From: Hymenobacter psychrophilus | Lineage (GTDB): Bacteria; Bacteroidota; Bacteroidia; Cytophagales; Hymenobacteraceae | Length of the DNA stretch: 42,398 bases | NCBI RefSeq assembly: GCF_900107135.1 | Contig: NZ_FNOV01000015.1 | Coordinates: 26,431 to 68,828, forward strand | Direction of reading: 5' to 3' | Shown: piece by piece, positions 1-8,108 of the stretch | Layout: every line of letters begins with the position of its first letter | Numbering within the stretch: the stretch's first letter is position 1 | The notes under the pieces: generated by a model | The model's database searches: none | Seen by the model: the letters and a program-made list of their open reading frames with translations, nothing else | What the model was told of the DNA's origin: nothing | Program-made: the position numbers and the translations under genes

Positions 1-392
1 GCCGCCTGCTCGGCCGGGGTACTGCGCTTAAAGAAGCGGGCTTGCTCGTACCAGTTGTTGTCGCCGGTGTAGCGGGTGATGTGGTAGATAATCTGGGTGC
101 GAAACGATATTTCCAGCCGCTCAATGGCTTCCAGGCAGAGCAGACGCAGTTGCTTGTCGAACTGGTAGCGGCGCAGAATGTCGTCGAAGGTAGTGCCGGG
201 CTGAAAGTGGCTGGTACCGGGCGTCAGGAAGCTACCCCAGTAGCCGCTGAGCCGGTAGTAGCTGATGTTGGCCAGGTAGCGTAGGGCTCTCGGCTCGTCC
301 GCCACCACCAGGCCCCGGGCCTGCAGCTTCTGCAGCTGCTGGGTGAAGTCGATGGCAGGCTTGGTAAAGTAGCGAGTAGGGCGGGGCGGCAT
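1..392 (-). CDS. Abi family (Abi_2/AbiF-like) HEPN protein, C-terminus cut by window edge
   Basis: The minus-strand frame opens with ATG at 390-392 and stays open for 130 codons to the window edge, so the C-terminal part is missing. The N-terminus (residues 7-60) shows the Abi_2 pattern: a basic start, a long amphipathic helix with KLQARGL, then YLANISYYRLSGYW, which is diagnostic of the family. Around residue 95-105 the segment AIERLEISFRTQIIYH contains R-x5-H, a HEPN RNase-type motif. Abi_2 proteins are abortive-infection or toxin-like factors, thought to cleave RNA. The start lies 11 nt past the terminator of the structured RNA just upstream, so expression probably depends on read-through, as in type III toxin-antitoxin loci. 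There is no clear Shine-Dalgarno sequence. Family assignment is firm; enzymatic activity is inferred. Confidence 0.85.
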   Translation of the reverse strand, partial: MPPRPTRYFTKPAIDFTQQLQKLQARGLVVADEPRALRYLANISYYRLSGYWGSFLTPGTSHFQPGTTFDDILRRYQFDKQLRLLCLEAIERLEISFRTQIIYHITRYTGDNNWYEQARFFKRSTPAEQA

Positions 393-403
393 AGGGTATA
401 GGC

Positions 404-432
404 AAAAAAAAACCCACCCTCAGCGGGGTGGG
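404..432 (-). terminator. Intrinsic terminator of the AbiF-associated RNA
   Basis: On the minus strand a 7-bp perfect stem (CCCACCC with GGGTGGG, 413-419 and 426-432) with a 6-nt loop is followed by nine U residues (A-tract 404-412 on the plus strand). It ends the structured RNA and precedes the AbiF start codon by 11 nt, so it should limit toxin expression. Confidence 0.88.
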
Positions 433-528
433 CTTCCGGTCAAACAGCAAGCCGAAGCTTGTGACCGAAGAATTTTACGGTACCAGCCAAACAGCACCGG
501 CAAAGCCGGTGTGGCGGATACTTTGTTT
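404..528 (-). ncRNA. Structured RNA upstream of AbiF (abiF RNA motif-like, candidate RNA antitoxin)
   Basis: Between a Bacteroidota-type promoter (535-566) and the Abi gene lies about 125 nt with three strong hairpins and no good ORF. Read on the minus strand they are: a 7-bp stem CACCGGC/GCCGGTG (495-511) with a UUU loop; a long stem in which CGGTCA/TGACCG (437-442 and 462-467) encloses a 5-bp CAAGC/GCTTG helix capped by a UUCG tetraloop (448-461); and the terminator. A published comparative-genomics motif called abiF is defined by its position upstream of Abi_2 genes, and later work treats such RNAs as antitoxins of AbiF and links AbiF to Cas13 ancestry. The match here rests on position and structure, not on a covariance-model score. 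The 5' end is estimated from the promoter. Confidence 0.75.
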
Positions 529-534
529 GTAGAC

Positions 535-566
535 CAAAGATACAACTTTCAGAGGGAAATGGCAAT
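535..566 (-). promoter_or_regulatory. Bacteroidota-type promoter for the AbiF-associated RNA
   Basis: The minus strand has TATCTTTG (535-542), a perfect TAnnTTTG -7 element, and ATTG (563-566), close to the TTTG -33 element, with a 20-bp spacer. Transcription would begin near 528, at the head of the structured RNA. Confidence 0.7.
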
Positions 567-620
567 CCCAGCTCCTCAGAGCCCCAGCTATTAGTGGCAA
601 ATCTTGTCAGCAAGTAGGCT

Positions 621-785
621 TTACCGGTACAAGTAAGCTCGCACATCAGCCGCCAACGGGCCTACAGCAAGTACCGCATTGCGCAGCCGGGTTTCCGCGC
701 AGTTTAGCGCCTGACACCAGTAATTGACTTCCATTGTGGAAGTAAGATTAACGCGGGAAGCATCGACGGGAGGAGATGGGACCAT
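621..785 (-). CDS. Small DUF3606-like protein
   Basis: The 54-codon frame starting at ATG 783-785 has the layout of DUF3606 proteins: a short lead, the segment VNLTSTMEVNYWCQALNC (the family usually has an acidic-aromatic E-V-x-Y-W), then LRNAVLAVGPLAADVRAYL, matching the usual L-x-x-A-V-x-A-V-G-x-x-x-x-x-V-x-x-Y-L ending. An upstream ATG at 821 would add 12 hydrophobic residues but spoils the normal N-terminus. The function of DUF3606 is unknown. It sits between Res and the AbiF RNA promoter, 55 bp after the Res stop, on the same strand, so it may be co-transcribed with the restriction genes. The match is by eye. Confidence 0.6.
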   Translation of the reverse strand: MVPSPPVDASRVNLTSTMEVNYWCQALNCAETRLRNAVLAVGPLAADVRAYLYR

Positions 786-839
786 GTTTAGTAAACACGC
801 AAAAACCAATAAAAACTCCACTCTCAGACAGCAAACCCA

Positions 840-3497
840 TCATATCTCCCGCAAAAGGTTGAGGAAGTTATCGAGTGTATGTGCCCCGTCGACGGCCCGC
901 CGCTCATACACCATATAGTAGCGGAAGTCGTTGCCGGCTTTGTGCGCCCAGGTAGCACCCAGGCTGATTTTGGTTTCCGCATCGAGGTGGTCGCCCTTGG
1001 TTTCCACCACCAGCGTCTTACCGCTTTTGGTCTGGATGATGAAGTCCGGGTAGTGATTGATAAAGCCGTTGATGCGGAAGCCTTTGCGCTCGGGGTTACG
1101 GGTCCAGAAGGCAATGTTGGGCAGGTTGGCTATTTCGTTGATGACCCGCTCCTCAAAGCCGTTGATTTTGCCTTCCTTCTCATACAGGGACTTGGTAATG
1201 GCTTTGCTGGTATCACCGGGGGCAATCTGCAGTGGGAAGGTATAAGCGGGCTTGATAATGGCCTTGTCCTGGTCGAGGAAGTTGCTGAACTGCTGGTAAG
1301 CATACTCCTCGGAAAGTTGATCGATTTTGAGCTTGATTTTGCGCGAGTACGAGTACTCATGGTTGGCAAAGTCGGTGAACTGCTCGTCGGTGAAGTCTTC
1401 CAAGATGCGCCGCAAGTAGCGCTCTATCTCCTTATCGGCGATAGGATACATACTGCCGATCTGGTCCAGAATGCGGCGTGTGAAGTTCTTCACCCGGCTG
1501 TCCTTACGGGAGGGGTCCAGGATGAAGGCCATGATGCGCTCCTTGGCGTCGCCGTCGATGCGGGTGAAGGTGGGGGTGGCTTCTTTTTTGGTTTCGTCAA
1601 GGTCTACCCGGTAGAGTTCCGAGGAGATGCCGTTGAACCGAATATCGGTATCGGCCTTACCCAGCTGGAAGCCCTGTAGCAAGTATTCCTTTTCCAGCAG
1701 CACGGTCGTACCGCCATCACCGCTGTCGAAGAGGCTGGCGGACGGCTTTTTCCAGTAGAATTGGGGGAGCATTAGTGCCTGAGCCTGCTCGCGGAAAATG
1801 TCTTTAATGGGGTAGGTTTTCACGAGCGATTGAAGTTCAGTGGGCAGCACGGGGATGTTCCCGGTTGTGCTTTCATCCACGACTTTTTTAAAGGCGGCGT
1901 CCTGTTCCAGCGCCGCTTTAGCAATGGCTTCCACAGTACTGGTGGCCGGCCCGCTCAGTGCCTGTGTCGTATCTGCCGTTTCGGCCTCGTCCGTAACGGG
2001 TTCCACGGGCGCGACGCGGGAGAAATCTACCGCGGCCAGGTCGTCCATGCCCGTGTTGGCCGCCGGCTTCTGGTCGAAGTCGAGGGGGGCCTGGGTGAAG
2101 GTGCCCGTTTGGGCGGGCTTGGCCGTTAGGGTGGCCGCATCGGCTACTTTGTAGTCGCGGGAGCTGAACCCGGCCTTGTTCAGACCCTGCACGATTTTGT
2201 CCAGGGTTTCGATGAACTTGGTGGAGGCGGTCAGCACGTAGCTCATGTTGAGCATGGGCGCGGTGTGGGGCGCCACGTAGGGCTGGCGCAGCACCCGGCC
2301 CAGAATCTGCTCCACGTCCACGGCCGAGGACTTGTTGGCCAGCGAGGCCAGGATATAGGCAAACGGCGCGTCCCAGCCCTCTTTCAGCGCATTCACGGTG
2401 ATGATATAGCGCACCTCACACTTAGGCGAGGACAGGTCTTCGTTTTTAAGTTCGTTGAGCCCGGCCGTTTTGATGCGGATGTGGCTTTCAGGTATTTTTA
2501 ACTCAATGAGCTTCTTTTTCAGCAGCTCGAAGGTGGTGTTGTCGTCGGCCGTTTTGGGCTGGGCCTGAAATAGCACGATGGGCCGGATATAGCGCCCGCC
2601 GGCTTTCTGCTCCTGCCGGGCTTGCAGCTCCAGGTTGCGTTGCAGCTGCAGAGCCGAGTTGATGACTTCGGCTAGATCGTTGTGGTTGTAGACGATGACG
2701 GGTAGCTTCACCATGTGCTCCTTCTTGAGCGCCAGCGCGTCGACGAAGGTGATGATGTTGCTGTTTTTGCGGGGCGTGGCCGTCAGGTCGAGAATGAACG
2801 AGGGGTTCAGGCTCTTGAGCATGTCGACGCTTAAATCACTCTCCGCATTGTGGCTTTCGTCGACCACCACCACCGGGTTCAGGGCCTGAATCACGCGCAT
2901 GAGGGTAATGTCCTCGTCGCCGGGGCCGAGCAGGGTGCTGAAGGACTGCAGGTTGCCGTTTTCCTGGTACACCTTGCGGTCTTCTTTGTTGCGGGCCCGC
3001 AGGCTGTCGAAGCTCAGCACCACCAGGCTCAGCTGCTCCTGCACGCTACTGGCCGAAAAGCCGCTGCCCTGCAGCAGGGCCGCTTTGTCGTAGACCTCGA
3101 CGCGGCCGGCGAAGTGGGTGCTGATTTTCTGGCGGTAGGGGTGCCGCGGGTCGCGCAAATTGCGCAGGGTCTGGTCGAGAATGGTGATGGACGGCACCAG
3201 CCACACGACAACCCGGGGCCGGTCGGCGGGGAAGGCGGCAAAGATGGTGCGCAGGGCGTTGCTGGCAATGAAGGTCTTGCCGCCGGCCGTGGGCACCTTG
3301 ATGGTGACGTGCGGCACGCCCGGCACCGTGTTTTTGTAGGGCTCAATGGCCGTGCCCGGAAATGGCTTGAGCGGCGTGCGCGGGTGGGTAGCCCAGAAGT
3401 CATGGAAGGCGTCGGGCAGGTTTTTGGTGGCCTGCACGCAGTCCAGGAAGCGGGCGAGGTCCGTAATGACCTCCTGCTGGTAGGGTTTAAGCTCCAT
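840..3497 (-). CDS. res: Type III restriction enzyme, Res subunit (helicase-nuclease)
   Basis: This 885-residue protein is the ATP-dependent translocase and nuclease of a type III restriction-modification system, acting with Mod on unmethylated DNA. Visible SF2 helicase motifs are PTAGGKT (Walker A, residues 69-75), VVVDESHNAES (motif II, about 211-220), LTATPRK (motif III, about 238) and KEGWDAPFA with QILGRVLRQP (motifs V and VI, about 365-400). At the C-terminus YPDF (about 816) followed by VVETKG (about 830-835) forms a PD-(D/E)xK nuclease site. Length fits Res subunits. The gene begins 9 bp after the mod stop, so mod-res is one operon. No frame damage is seen, and it should be active. 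Confidence 0.93.
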   Translation of the reverse strand: MELKPYQQEVITDLARFLDCVQATKNLPDAFHDFWATHPRTPLKPFPGTAIEPYKNTVPGVPHVTIKVPTAGGKTFIASNALRTIFAAFPADRPRVVVWLVPSITILDQTLRNLRDPRHPYRQKISTHFAGRVEVYDKAALLQGSGFSASSVQEQLSLVVLSFDSLRARNKEDRKVYQENGNLQSFSTLLGPGDEDITLMRVIQALNPVVVVDESHNAESDLSVDMLKSLNPSFILDLTATPRKNSNIITFVDALALKKEHMVKLPVIVYNHNDLAEVINSALQLQRNLELQARQEQKAGGRYIRPIVLFQAQPKTADDNTTFELLKKKLIELKIPESHIRIKTAGLNELKNEDLSSPKCEVRYIITVNALKEGWDAPFAYILASLANKSSAVDVEQILGRVLRQPYVAPHTAPMLNMSYVLTASTKFIETLDKIVQGLNKAGFSSRDYKVADAATLTAKPAQTGTFTQAPLDFDQKPAANTGMDDLAAVDFSRVAPVEPVTDEAETADTTQALSGPATSTVEAIAKAALEQDAAFKKVVDESTTGNIPVLPTELQSLVKTYPIKDIFREQAQALMLPQFYWKKPSASLFDSGDGGTTVLLEKEYLLQGFQLGKADTDIRFNGISSELYRVDLDETKKEATPTFTRIDGDAKERIMAFILDPSRKDSRVKNFTRRILDQIGSMYPIADKEIERYLRRILEDFTDEQFTDFANHEYSYSRKIKLKIDQLSEEYAYQQFSNFLDQDKAIIKPAYTFPLQIAPGDTSKAITKSLYEKEGKINGFEERVINEIANLPNIAFWTRNPERKGFRINGFINHYPDFIIQTKSGKTLVVETKGDHLDAETKISLGATWAHKAGNDFRYYMVYERRAVDGAHTLDNFLNLLREI

Positions 3498-3506
3498 CGG
3501 GGTGGT

Positions 3507-5093
3507 CTAGAAACGCGAAATGTCGCGCGGGATTTTCTTGAAAATGAGGCCGTGCTGCGTCATAAACTCCGGGGTGAGCAGGCAATTATCGGCGTAGATG
3601 ATGTACTGGCCCGCCTTGGTGCGGATGGTGCTCAAAAACTCGTGGTCGAGCGTCGTTACCTCGTCCGGCACGTAGTGTAAGTAGTAGGCTGTCCCGTCGT
3701 TCTGGCCGAGGAAGGCCGCGTTGTCGTCGGTGGTTTCGGCCGGGAGCGGTTGCTTGGTTTCGGCGTAGTAGAGGTACTGGCGCAGGCCCGGCAGGCCGGC
3801 TTGCTCATTCAGGTCGCCGCTTTCCGTGAATACTGGCTCGCCCAGGGTCAGGTAGTCGAAGCTGCCGCCGGTGCCGGGCTGGGCGGCGTAGCCCTGCATC
3901 ACGCGCTTCACTCGCTCCGCCGTGATGTGCTCGGCGTAGTCTTCCATCTCCGTGAGGATGAATTTGCGGTTGCCGCCGTCCTGCTGATTGAGCTTGAGCA
4001 CGGCGTGGGCCGTAGTTCCGCTGCCAGCGAAGCTGTCGAGGACGATGGAGTCAGCGTCAGTAGCAAGTTTTAAAACTCGCTCAATCAGCTTAGTAGGCTT
4101 TGGGGTTGAGAAAGTCAGTTCATCGTGAAGAATCTTATTGACTTCCTTTTTAGCGTCTTGCGTGTGGCCTACCTCTGAATAAAACCAAAGAGTCTGCGGT
4201 ACGACACCATCCTGAACATCTGATAGAAAGCGCTTTACAGATGGACTAGACTTACCGTCTTTGCCCCACCAAATTCGGTTATCCTCGTGATACGCCCAAA
4301 ACTTTTCCTCATTTATGACCCAATAACGGCCCTTTGGGGGGCCTTCAATGATTCTGCCAGAGGGAGATGTAATCGAGTATGTGCCAAGACTGTAGAAGTT
4401 CCTTGCTGATAGGTCGCCCGACTTCCACGGTCCTCGTGGGTCATTGTCTGGATTCTTATAACGGCTATTCTGCTCCTCACTGCGTGACATTAGGTTGGGC
4501 CGCCATAATTCAGCATTTCGGGCATACACCAAAATGGAATCGTGGTCCACGGAGAAGTGCTTTGCTGAGTTTTTCGGGCTGTAGTTCTTCTGCCAAATAA
4601 CATTCGTTACGAAGTTGCCAGAGCCGAAAATCTCGTCGCAAACCAGCTTGAGGTTGGCGTATTCAACATCATCAATCGAAATCCAAATGCTACCATCTTC
4701 CGCTAGTAGCTTGTGCAACAGCTTGAGGCGCGGGTACATCATGCACAGCCATTTATCGTGGCGGGAAAGGTCTTCGCCTTCCTTGCCCACTACCTGGCTG
4801 AGCCACTTCTTGATTTTGGGGTCGTTGACGTTGTCGTTGTACACCCAGCCCTCGTTGCCGGTGTTGTAGGGCGGGTCGATGTATATGCACTTCACCCGGC
4901 CCTCGTACTGGGGCAGCAGAGCTTTCAGAGCTTCGAGGTTGTCGCCGTGGATAATCTGGTTGCCGCTGCCAGTAGGTTCGGCGGTTTTGGTGCCGTCGGC
5001 CAGGGCCCCATACTGGTGGTCGAGGAGGCGAAACGGAACGTCCTGGTGGTGGTTGATGACTTTGTCTTTACCAATCCAGTGGAGGGTGGGCAT
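3507..5093 (-). CDS. mod: Type III DNA adenine methyltransferase, Mod subunit
   Basis: This 528-residue protein recognises the target site and methylates adenine. The catalytic DPPYNTGNEGW motif (residues 73-83) precedes the SAM-binding DSFAGSGTTAHAV motif (about 352-364), the beta-class order usual for type III Mod. The region between them, roughly plus-strand positions 4080-4640, holds the target recognition domain and is clearly more AT-rich than both flanks, suggesting exchange of specificity domains. The start ATG at 5093 lies about 27 bp after a -7-like element. Res follows immediately. It is a little shorter than many Mod proteins, but both catalytic motifs and a normal C-terminus are present. 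Confidence 0.93.
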   Translation of the reverse strand: MPTLHWIGKDKVINHHQDVPFRLLDHQYGALADGTKTAEPTGSGNQIIHGDNLEALKALLPQYEGRVKCIYIDPPYNTGNEGWVYNDNVNDPKIKKWLSQVVGKEGEDLSRHDKWLCMMYPRLKLLHKLLAEDGSIWISIDDVEYANLKLVCDEIFGSGNFVTNVIWQKNYSPKNSAKHFSVDHDSILVYARNAELWRPNLMSRSEEQNSRYKNPDNDPRGPWKSGDLSARNFYSLGTYSITSPSGRIIEGPPKGRYWVINEEKFWAYHEDNRIWWGKDGKSSPSVKRFLSDVQDGVVPQTLWFYSEVGHTQDAKKEVNKILHDELTFSTPKPTKLIERVLKLATDADSIVLDSFAGSGTTAHAVLKLNQQDGGNRKFILTEMEDYAEHITAERVKRVMQGYAAQPGTGGSFDYLTLGEPVFTESGDLNEQAGLPGLRQYLYYAETKQPLPAETTDDNAAFLGQNDGTAYYLHYVPDEVTTLDHEFLSTIRTKAGQYIIYADNCLLTPEFMTQHGLIFKKIPRDISRF

Positions 5094-5119
5094 AAAAAAG
5101 CGTCGCGTGGATGAACCTG

Positions 5120-5127
5120 CGAAGATA
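5120..5127 (-). promoter_or_regulatory. Candidate -7 element upstream of mod
   Basis: The minus strand reads TATCTTCG, one mismatch from TAnnTTTG. TTAG lies 20 bp upstream as a weak -33 element. It sits 27 bp before the mod start in the 182-bp gap after the ATPase gene, so mod-res could be expressed independently. Confidence 0.4.
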
Positions 5128-5275
5128 AACCATGCTAAAAGCCGGTGCTAATGCGAAAGCATATTGGGCCCCTAAATGCCGCACTCTTCGGACCTCCAAA
5201 GTACAGCAAACGCCCAAACTACCTGGCGACAGGAATAAAACACATTTGTTTCCTCCCATACCGTCAGCAGGTTTG

Positions 5276-7996
5276 TTAAAAATTATACTTCGCCCGCCGG
5301 CGGGCAAAGGCTTCTTTACCTCCCTCAAGCACCTTCTCAACCAGTTGATGAACAGCTGGCGTTTCGAGGGCTCCACTCGTGCCAACGCGGATGTGGTCGT
5401 GCTCATAGGCTAGGCCCACAATCAGGTCGGCGTCACCCAGCACAGGCACGTTGGCATTGTGGGTAGCGAAGAGAAATTGACGCTTTTGTTTCTGGTCTTT
5501 GATGATGGGTACGATATCATCTGCGATAAAGCGGTTATCAAGGTCATCCTCTGGTTGGTCAATCATGAGCGGCACCGACGAATCTAGTAAGAGAAGCCGC
5601 AATACTGCGGTAGCCCGCTGCCCTACCGATAGTTCTGCCAACGGGCGCCAGACCGCTTCACCCGCTCCCACTTCTGCTACATTTAGCTCCAAGTCGGTGG
5701 AGGAAGGCAAATCCAATTCTTCCAGCTTCATGCACGCTTCAGCACCAATACCGGCAAGTTGCTCTGCCTGACCAGCTGATAAACCATATTCCTGACGAAG
5801 GTTTGCCGTCTCATTCCGGCGGCAGGCTTCAGCTAGCCCTAGCAAGGAGATATCGGCTTTATTCTGCAAGGCGTCCAAAACTACGGTGTACTTTTGGCCC
5901 CCCTGATTGTTGGCTGCCATAGCTTCCCGAACCAGTTTAACTAACCCGTCGCGAGGAGTGAGGTGCTTTACCCGCACTCGTACCCGATTGCCCAGCTTGG
6001 TTGTCACCTGACTAGCGGTGCGTACTAGGTCTCGCTGCTCATCACCTAATATTCCCTGATAGTCGGTAAAAAGGTTGCGCCGCCGCTGTCGCACGGTGTC
6101 ACGTTCAGCAAGCAGACCAGTCCGCTGCTTTTCGATAAGTTGCAGCTGGTATATATCCTTCGCTAATTGTAAATAATCAGAACTATCTACATTTTCGGCC
6201 TGCAACGCCCGGAGCTGAACCTGCAGCTCTTCATCCGCGGCTGTGCGTAGCGGCTTCCAGGTTTGCTGCACCAGCTCCAACTGGGCGCGCGACGAAGTGA
6301 GCGCAGCATCTAATTCGGTAGCTGTACGAAGCGTCACCGCTTCAACTTGACGCAATGACTCGTCAAGTCCACCCAGCAGTTCCGCGTTGGGCAGGTCTTG
6401 GAGCGCAGATGGGGTAAGCCCATCGTGGTCAAGAGCAGAAGCCGTCCGCAAAGCCTCCAGGGCCTCTTGGACCGGTTTCAGCCGGTCACGAGCAATTTGG
6501 AATAAAGTCCCTTCGCGCTGCCAGCGAGTATGAGCATCCAATTTTGCTGGTAAGTCCGCTTTTTCATACTCTGCCCGTCGTAGGTGAAGTGCGGGCAGGC
6601 GTGCCAGTCGCTCATCACTCGTAGCAATTTCCTTGTCCAGTGTCAGCAGCCGCTGGCGTGTTTCACCCAACTCTTTTTGAAGCGCCTCTTTCTGACTAGC
6701 AGCGGCGGCGGCACGAGGAGGCAAAAAACGGCGCAGCAAGGTGGTTAAATGGGTAGGGTCGCGGGCTAGTTCGGCAATTTCGTGCTGACCATATATTTCG
6801 GGAAGCTGACGTAATACATCCAATGGTTTTACGTCCAGCACATCGCCGTTTTCGTCGCGCACAATGGCCGGCCCGGCGTAGGTGCGCTCAATGAGGTATG
6901 CCACAACGGCGGGCGTGTGCCGCTGTACTGCTACCGATATCTTTCCGCCGTTTCGCAGCATGGCTTTCACAAGGCTGTCGTGGTTCCGGCGGGCTTCCGA
7001 GCCAGCTATCGGCGCATCAAAGGCATAGCGTAAGGTTTCTAGGATAGAGGACTTACCTGTGCCTCGCCCCCCAATAAGAACATTCAAATTGGTGTTAAAG
7101 GAGAGACGCAAGCCGTCCAGCAAGCCGCCCTCCCAAGCTGCACCGAGTATTTCCATGTGGCCATCAGGCGCGGTTTCGCTATCGAGCCGAATACGCGGTG
7201 TGGGGTCGAGAAAAGCTTGCCGCAACCCCTCGACTGTTAAATCAGCTAATTTGATGGAACTGGTTGCTCCTACTTTACTTACCTGCGCCGGCCCGTTGAC
7301 ATCGCCCGCGTTGACCAGTGCCATCAGGCGCTTTCTGTGGTACTCTGTTTGGCCATTTTGAGCGATATCCAATTTGCCCGGAAGCAAATCCGTGATGGCT
7401 CCTGGTATCGCCGAGGCATACAGATTTTCGCATTTCCAGGGCTTGCTGCTGCGTTCTCCACCATCCCATAAAACACCATTTGCCAGGGTTACATGAGCCG
7501 CAATGCAAATGCCACCCCACTCGGCCCCCTGCACTTTATGCACCAGCTCGTCCATCGTCTTCACCCCATCGCCGTTGTCGCCACAAGGCACCGGGCCAGT
7601 GATGCCGCGCAACTCCCCGGCCAGTAAGTCCAGTCGGGTTATTTCAGTGCCAGGATTGAAAAGACAAAGCACATGGTGCCCTAGACTCGTAGCCGCTTCA
7701 AATCCTGGAAAAACCGTGATTCCCGCCGCTTCAGCAGCATCCCGTAGCCCAGCACCCGTTCGGGCCCGCCAATGGTCCGTAATTGCTATAATTTGAACAT
7801 TGGCCTCTTTCAGCGCAGCTACAAACGCAACGTTGTATTCTTCCTCTGTAGCAAAGCCATGCCCCGCTTTGCCGTTCTCCTGCGTGTAAGCAAAAGGATT
7901 GACTTGTAAGGCACAACGATAAAATTGAGACCCATTGGGTTGAGCAAGCGCTTGACGTATGGGGTGGGTTTCAGGAAGTCCGAAAGAGAATTTCAT
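5276..7996 (-). CDS. PHP-domain plus SMC/Rad50-like ATPase (TrlF-like), probable defence protein
   Basis: This 906-residue protein fuses an N-terminal PHP-like phosphoesterase region (about 1-250) to an SMC/Rad50-type ATPase. PHP features are ITDHW (about 72-76), FPGFEAA, a GHHVLCLF strand and a later CIAAH. The first metal-binding HxH is not intact, with LQVN in its place near residue 32. The ATPase has Walker A GGRGTGKSS (about 309-317), a long charged coiled-coil-like middle (about 420-690), an ABC signature LSVGQRATA (about 788) and Walker B PLMIDQPEDDLDN (about 805-817). The ABC half fits DNA-end or DNA-lesion-associated machines. PHP-SMC proteins are recurrent beside restriction systems, and here it heads a block leading to type III mod-res. 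The substrate is unknown; the defence role is inferred from context. Confidence 0.8.
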   Translation of the reverse strand: MKFSFGLPETHPIRQALAQPNGSQFYRCALQVNPFAYTQENGKAGHGFATEEEYNVAFVAALKEANVQIIAITDHWRARTGAGLRDAAEAAGITVFPGFEAATSLGHHVLCLFNPGTEITRLDLLAGELRGITGPVPCGDNGDGVKTMDELVHKVQGAEWGGICIAAHVTLANGVLWDGGERSSKPWKCENLYASAIPGAITDLLPGKLDIAQNGQTEYHRKRLMALVNAGDVNGPAQVSKVGATSSIKLADLTVEGLRQAFLDPTPRIRLDSETAPDGHMEILGAAWEGGLLDGLRLSFNTNLNVLIGGRGTGKSSILETLRYAFDAPIAGSEARRNHDSLVKAMLRNGGKISVAVQRHTPAVVAYLIERTYAGPAIVRDENGDVLDVKPLDVLRQLPEIYGQHEIAELARDPTHLTTLLRRFLPPRAAAAASQKEALQKELGETRQRLLTLDKEIATSDERLARLPALHLRRAEYEKADLPAKLDAHTRWQREGTLFQIARDRLKPVQEALEALRTASALDHDGLTPSALQDLPNAELLGGLDESLRQVEAVTLRTATELDAALTSSRAQLELVQQTWKPLRTAADEELQVQLRALQAENVDSSDYLQLAKDIYQLQLIEKQRTGLLAERDTVRQRRRNLFTDYQGILGDEQRDLVRTASQVTTKLGNRVRVRVKHLTPRDGLVKLVREAMAANNQGGQKYTVVLDALQNKADISLLGLAEACRRNETANLRQEYGLSAGQAEQLAGIGAEACMKLEELDLPSSTDLELNVAEVGAGEAVWRPLAELSVGQRATAVLRLLLLDSSVPLMIDQPEDDLDNRFIADDIVPIIKDQKQKRQFLFATHNANVPVLGDADLIVGLAYEHDHIRVGTSGALETPAVHQLVEKVLEGGKEAFARRRAKYNF

Positions 7997-8000
7997 GCGC

Positions 8001-8008
8001 CAAAGGTA
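8001..8008 (-). promoter_or_regulatory. -7 promoter element immediately before the PHP-SMC ATPase
   Basis: TACCTTTG on the minus strand is a perfect TAnnTTTG. It ends 4 bp before the ATG at 7996, so the transcript would start at or next to the start codon. The -33 element is only approximate (TTTC about 18 bp upstream). Confidence 0.5.
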
Positions 8009-8108
8009 GAGGACCTTTTTGCATTTGAAAGCATCGATAAGGTGCTTAATTGTTACCCACTGCTTAGAAGCAAATCGAAGGAGCGGACCTATTTTAAAAG
8101 CTTGTATG

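Noticed and set aside
879..1679. Long plus-strand frame (266 aa) opposite res
   Set aside because: It is the antisense shadow of the helicase gene; GC-rich codons give long reverse frames, and no domain is recognisable.
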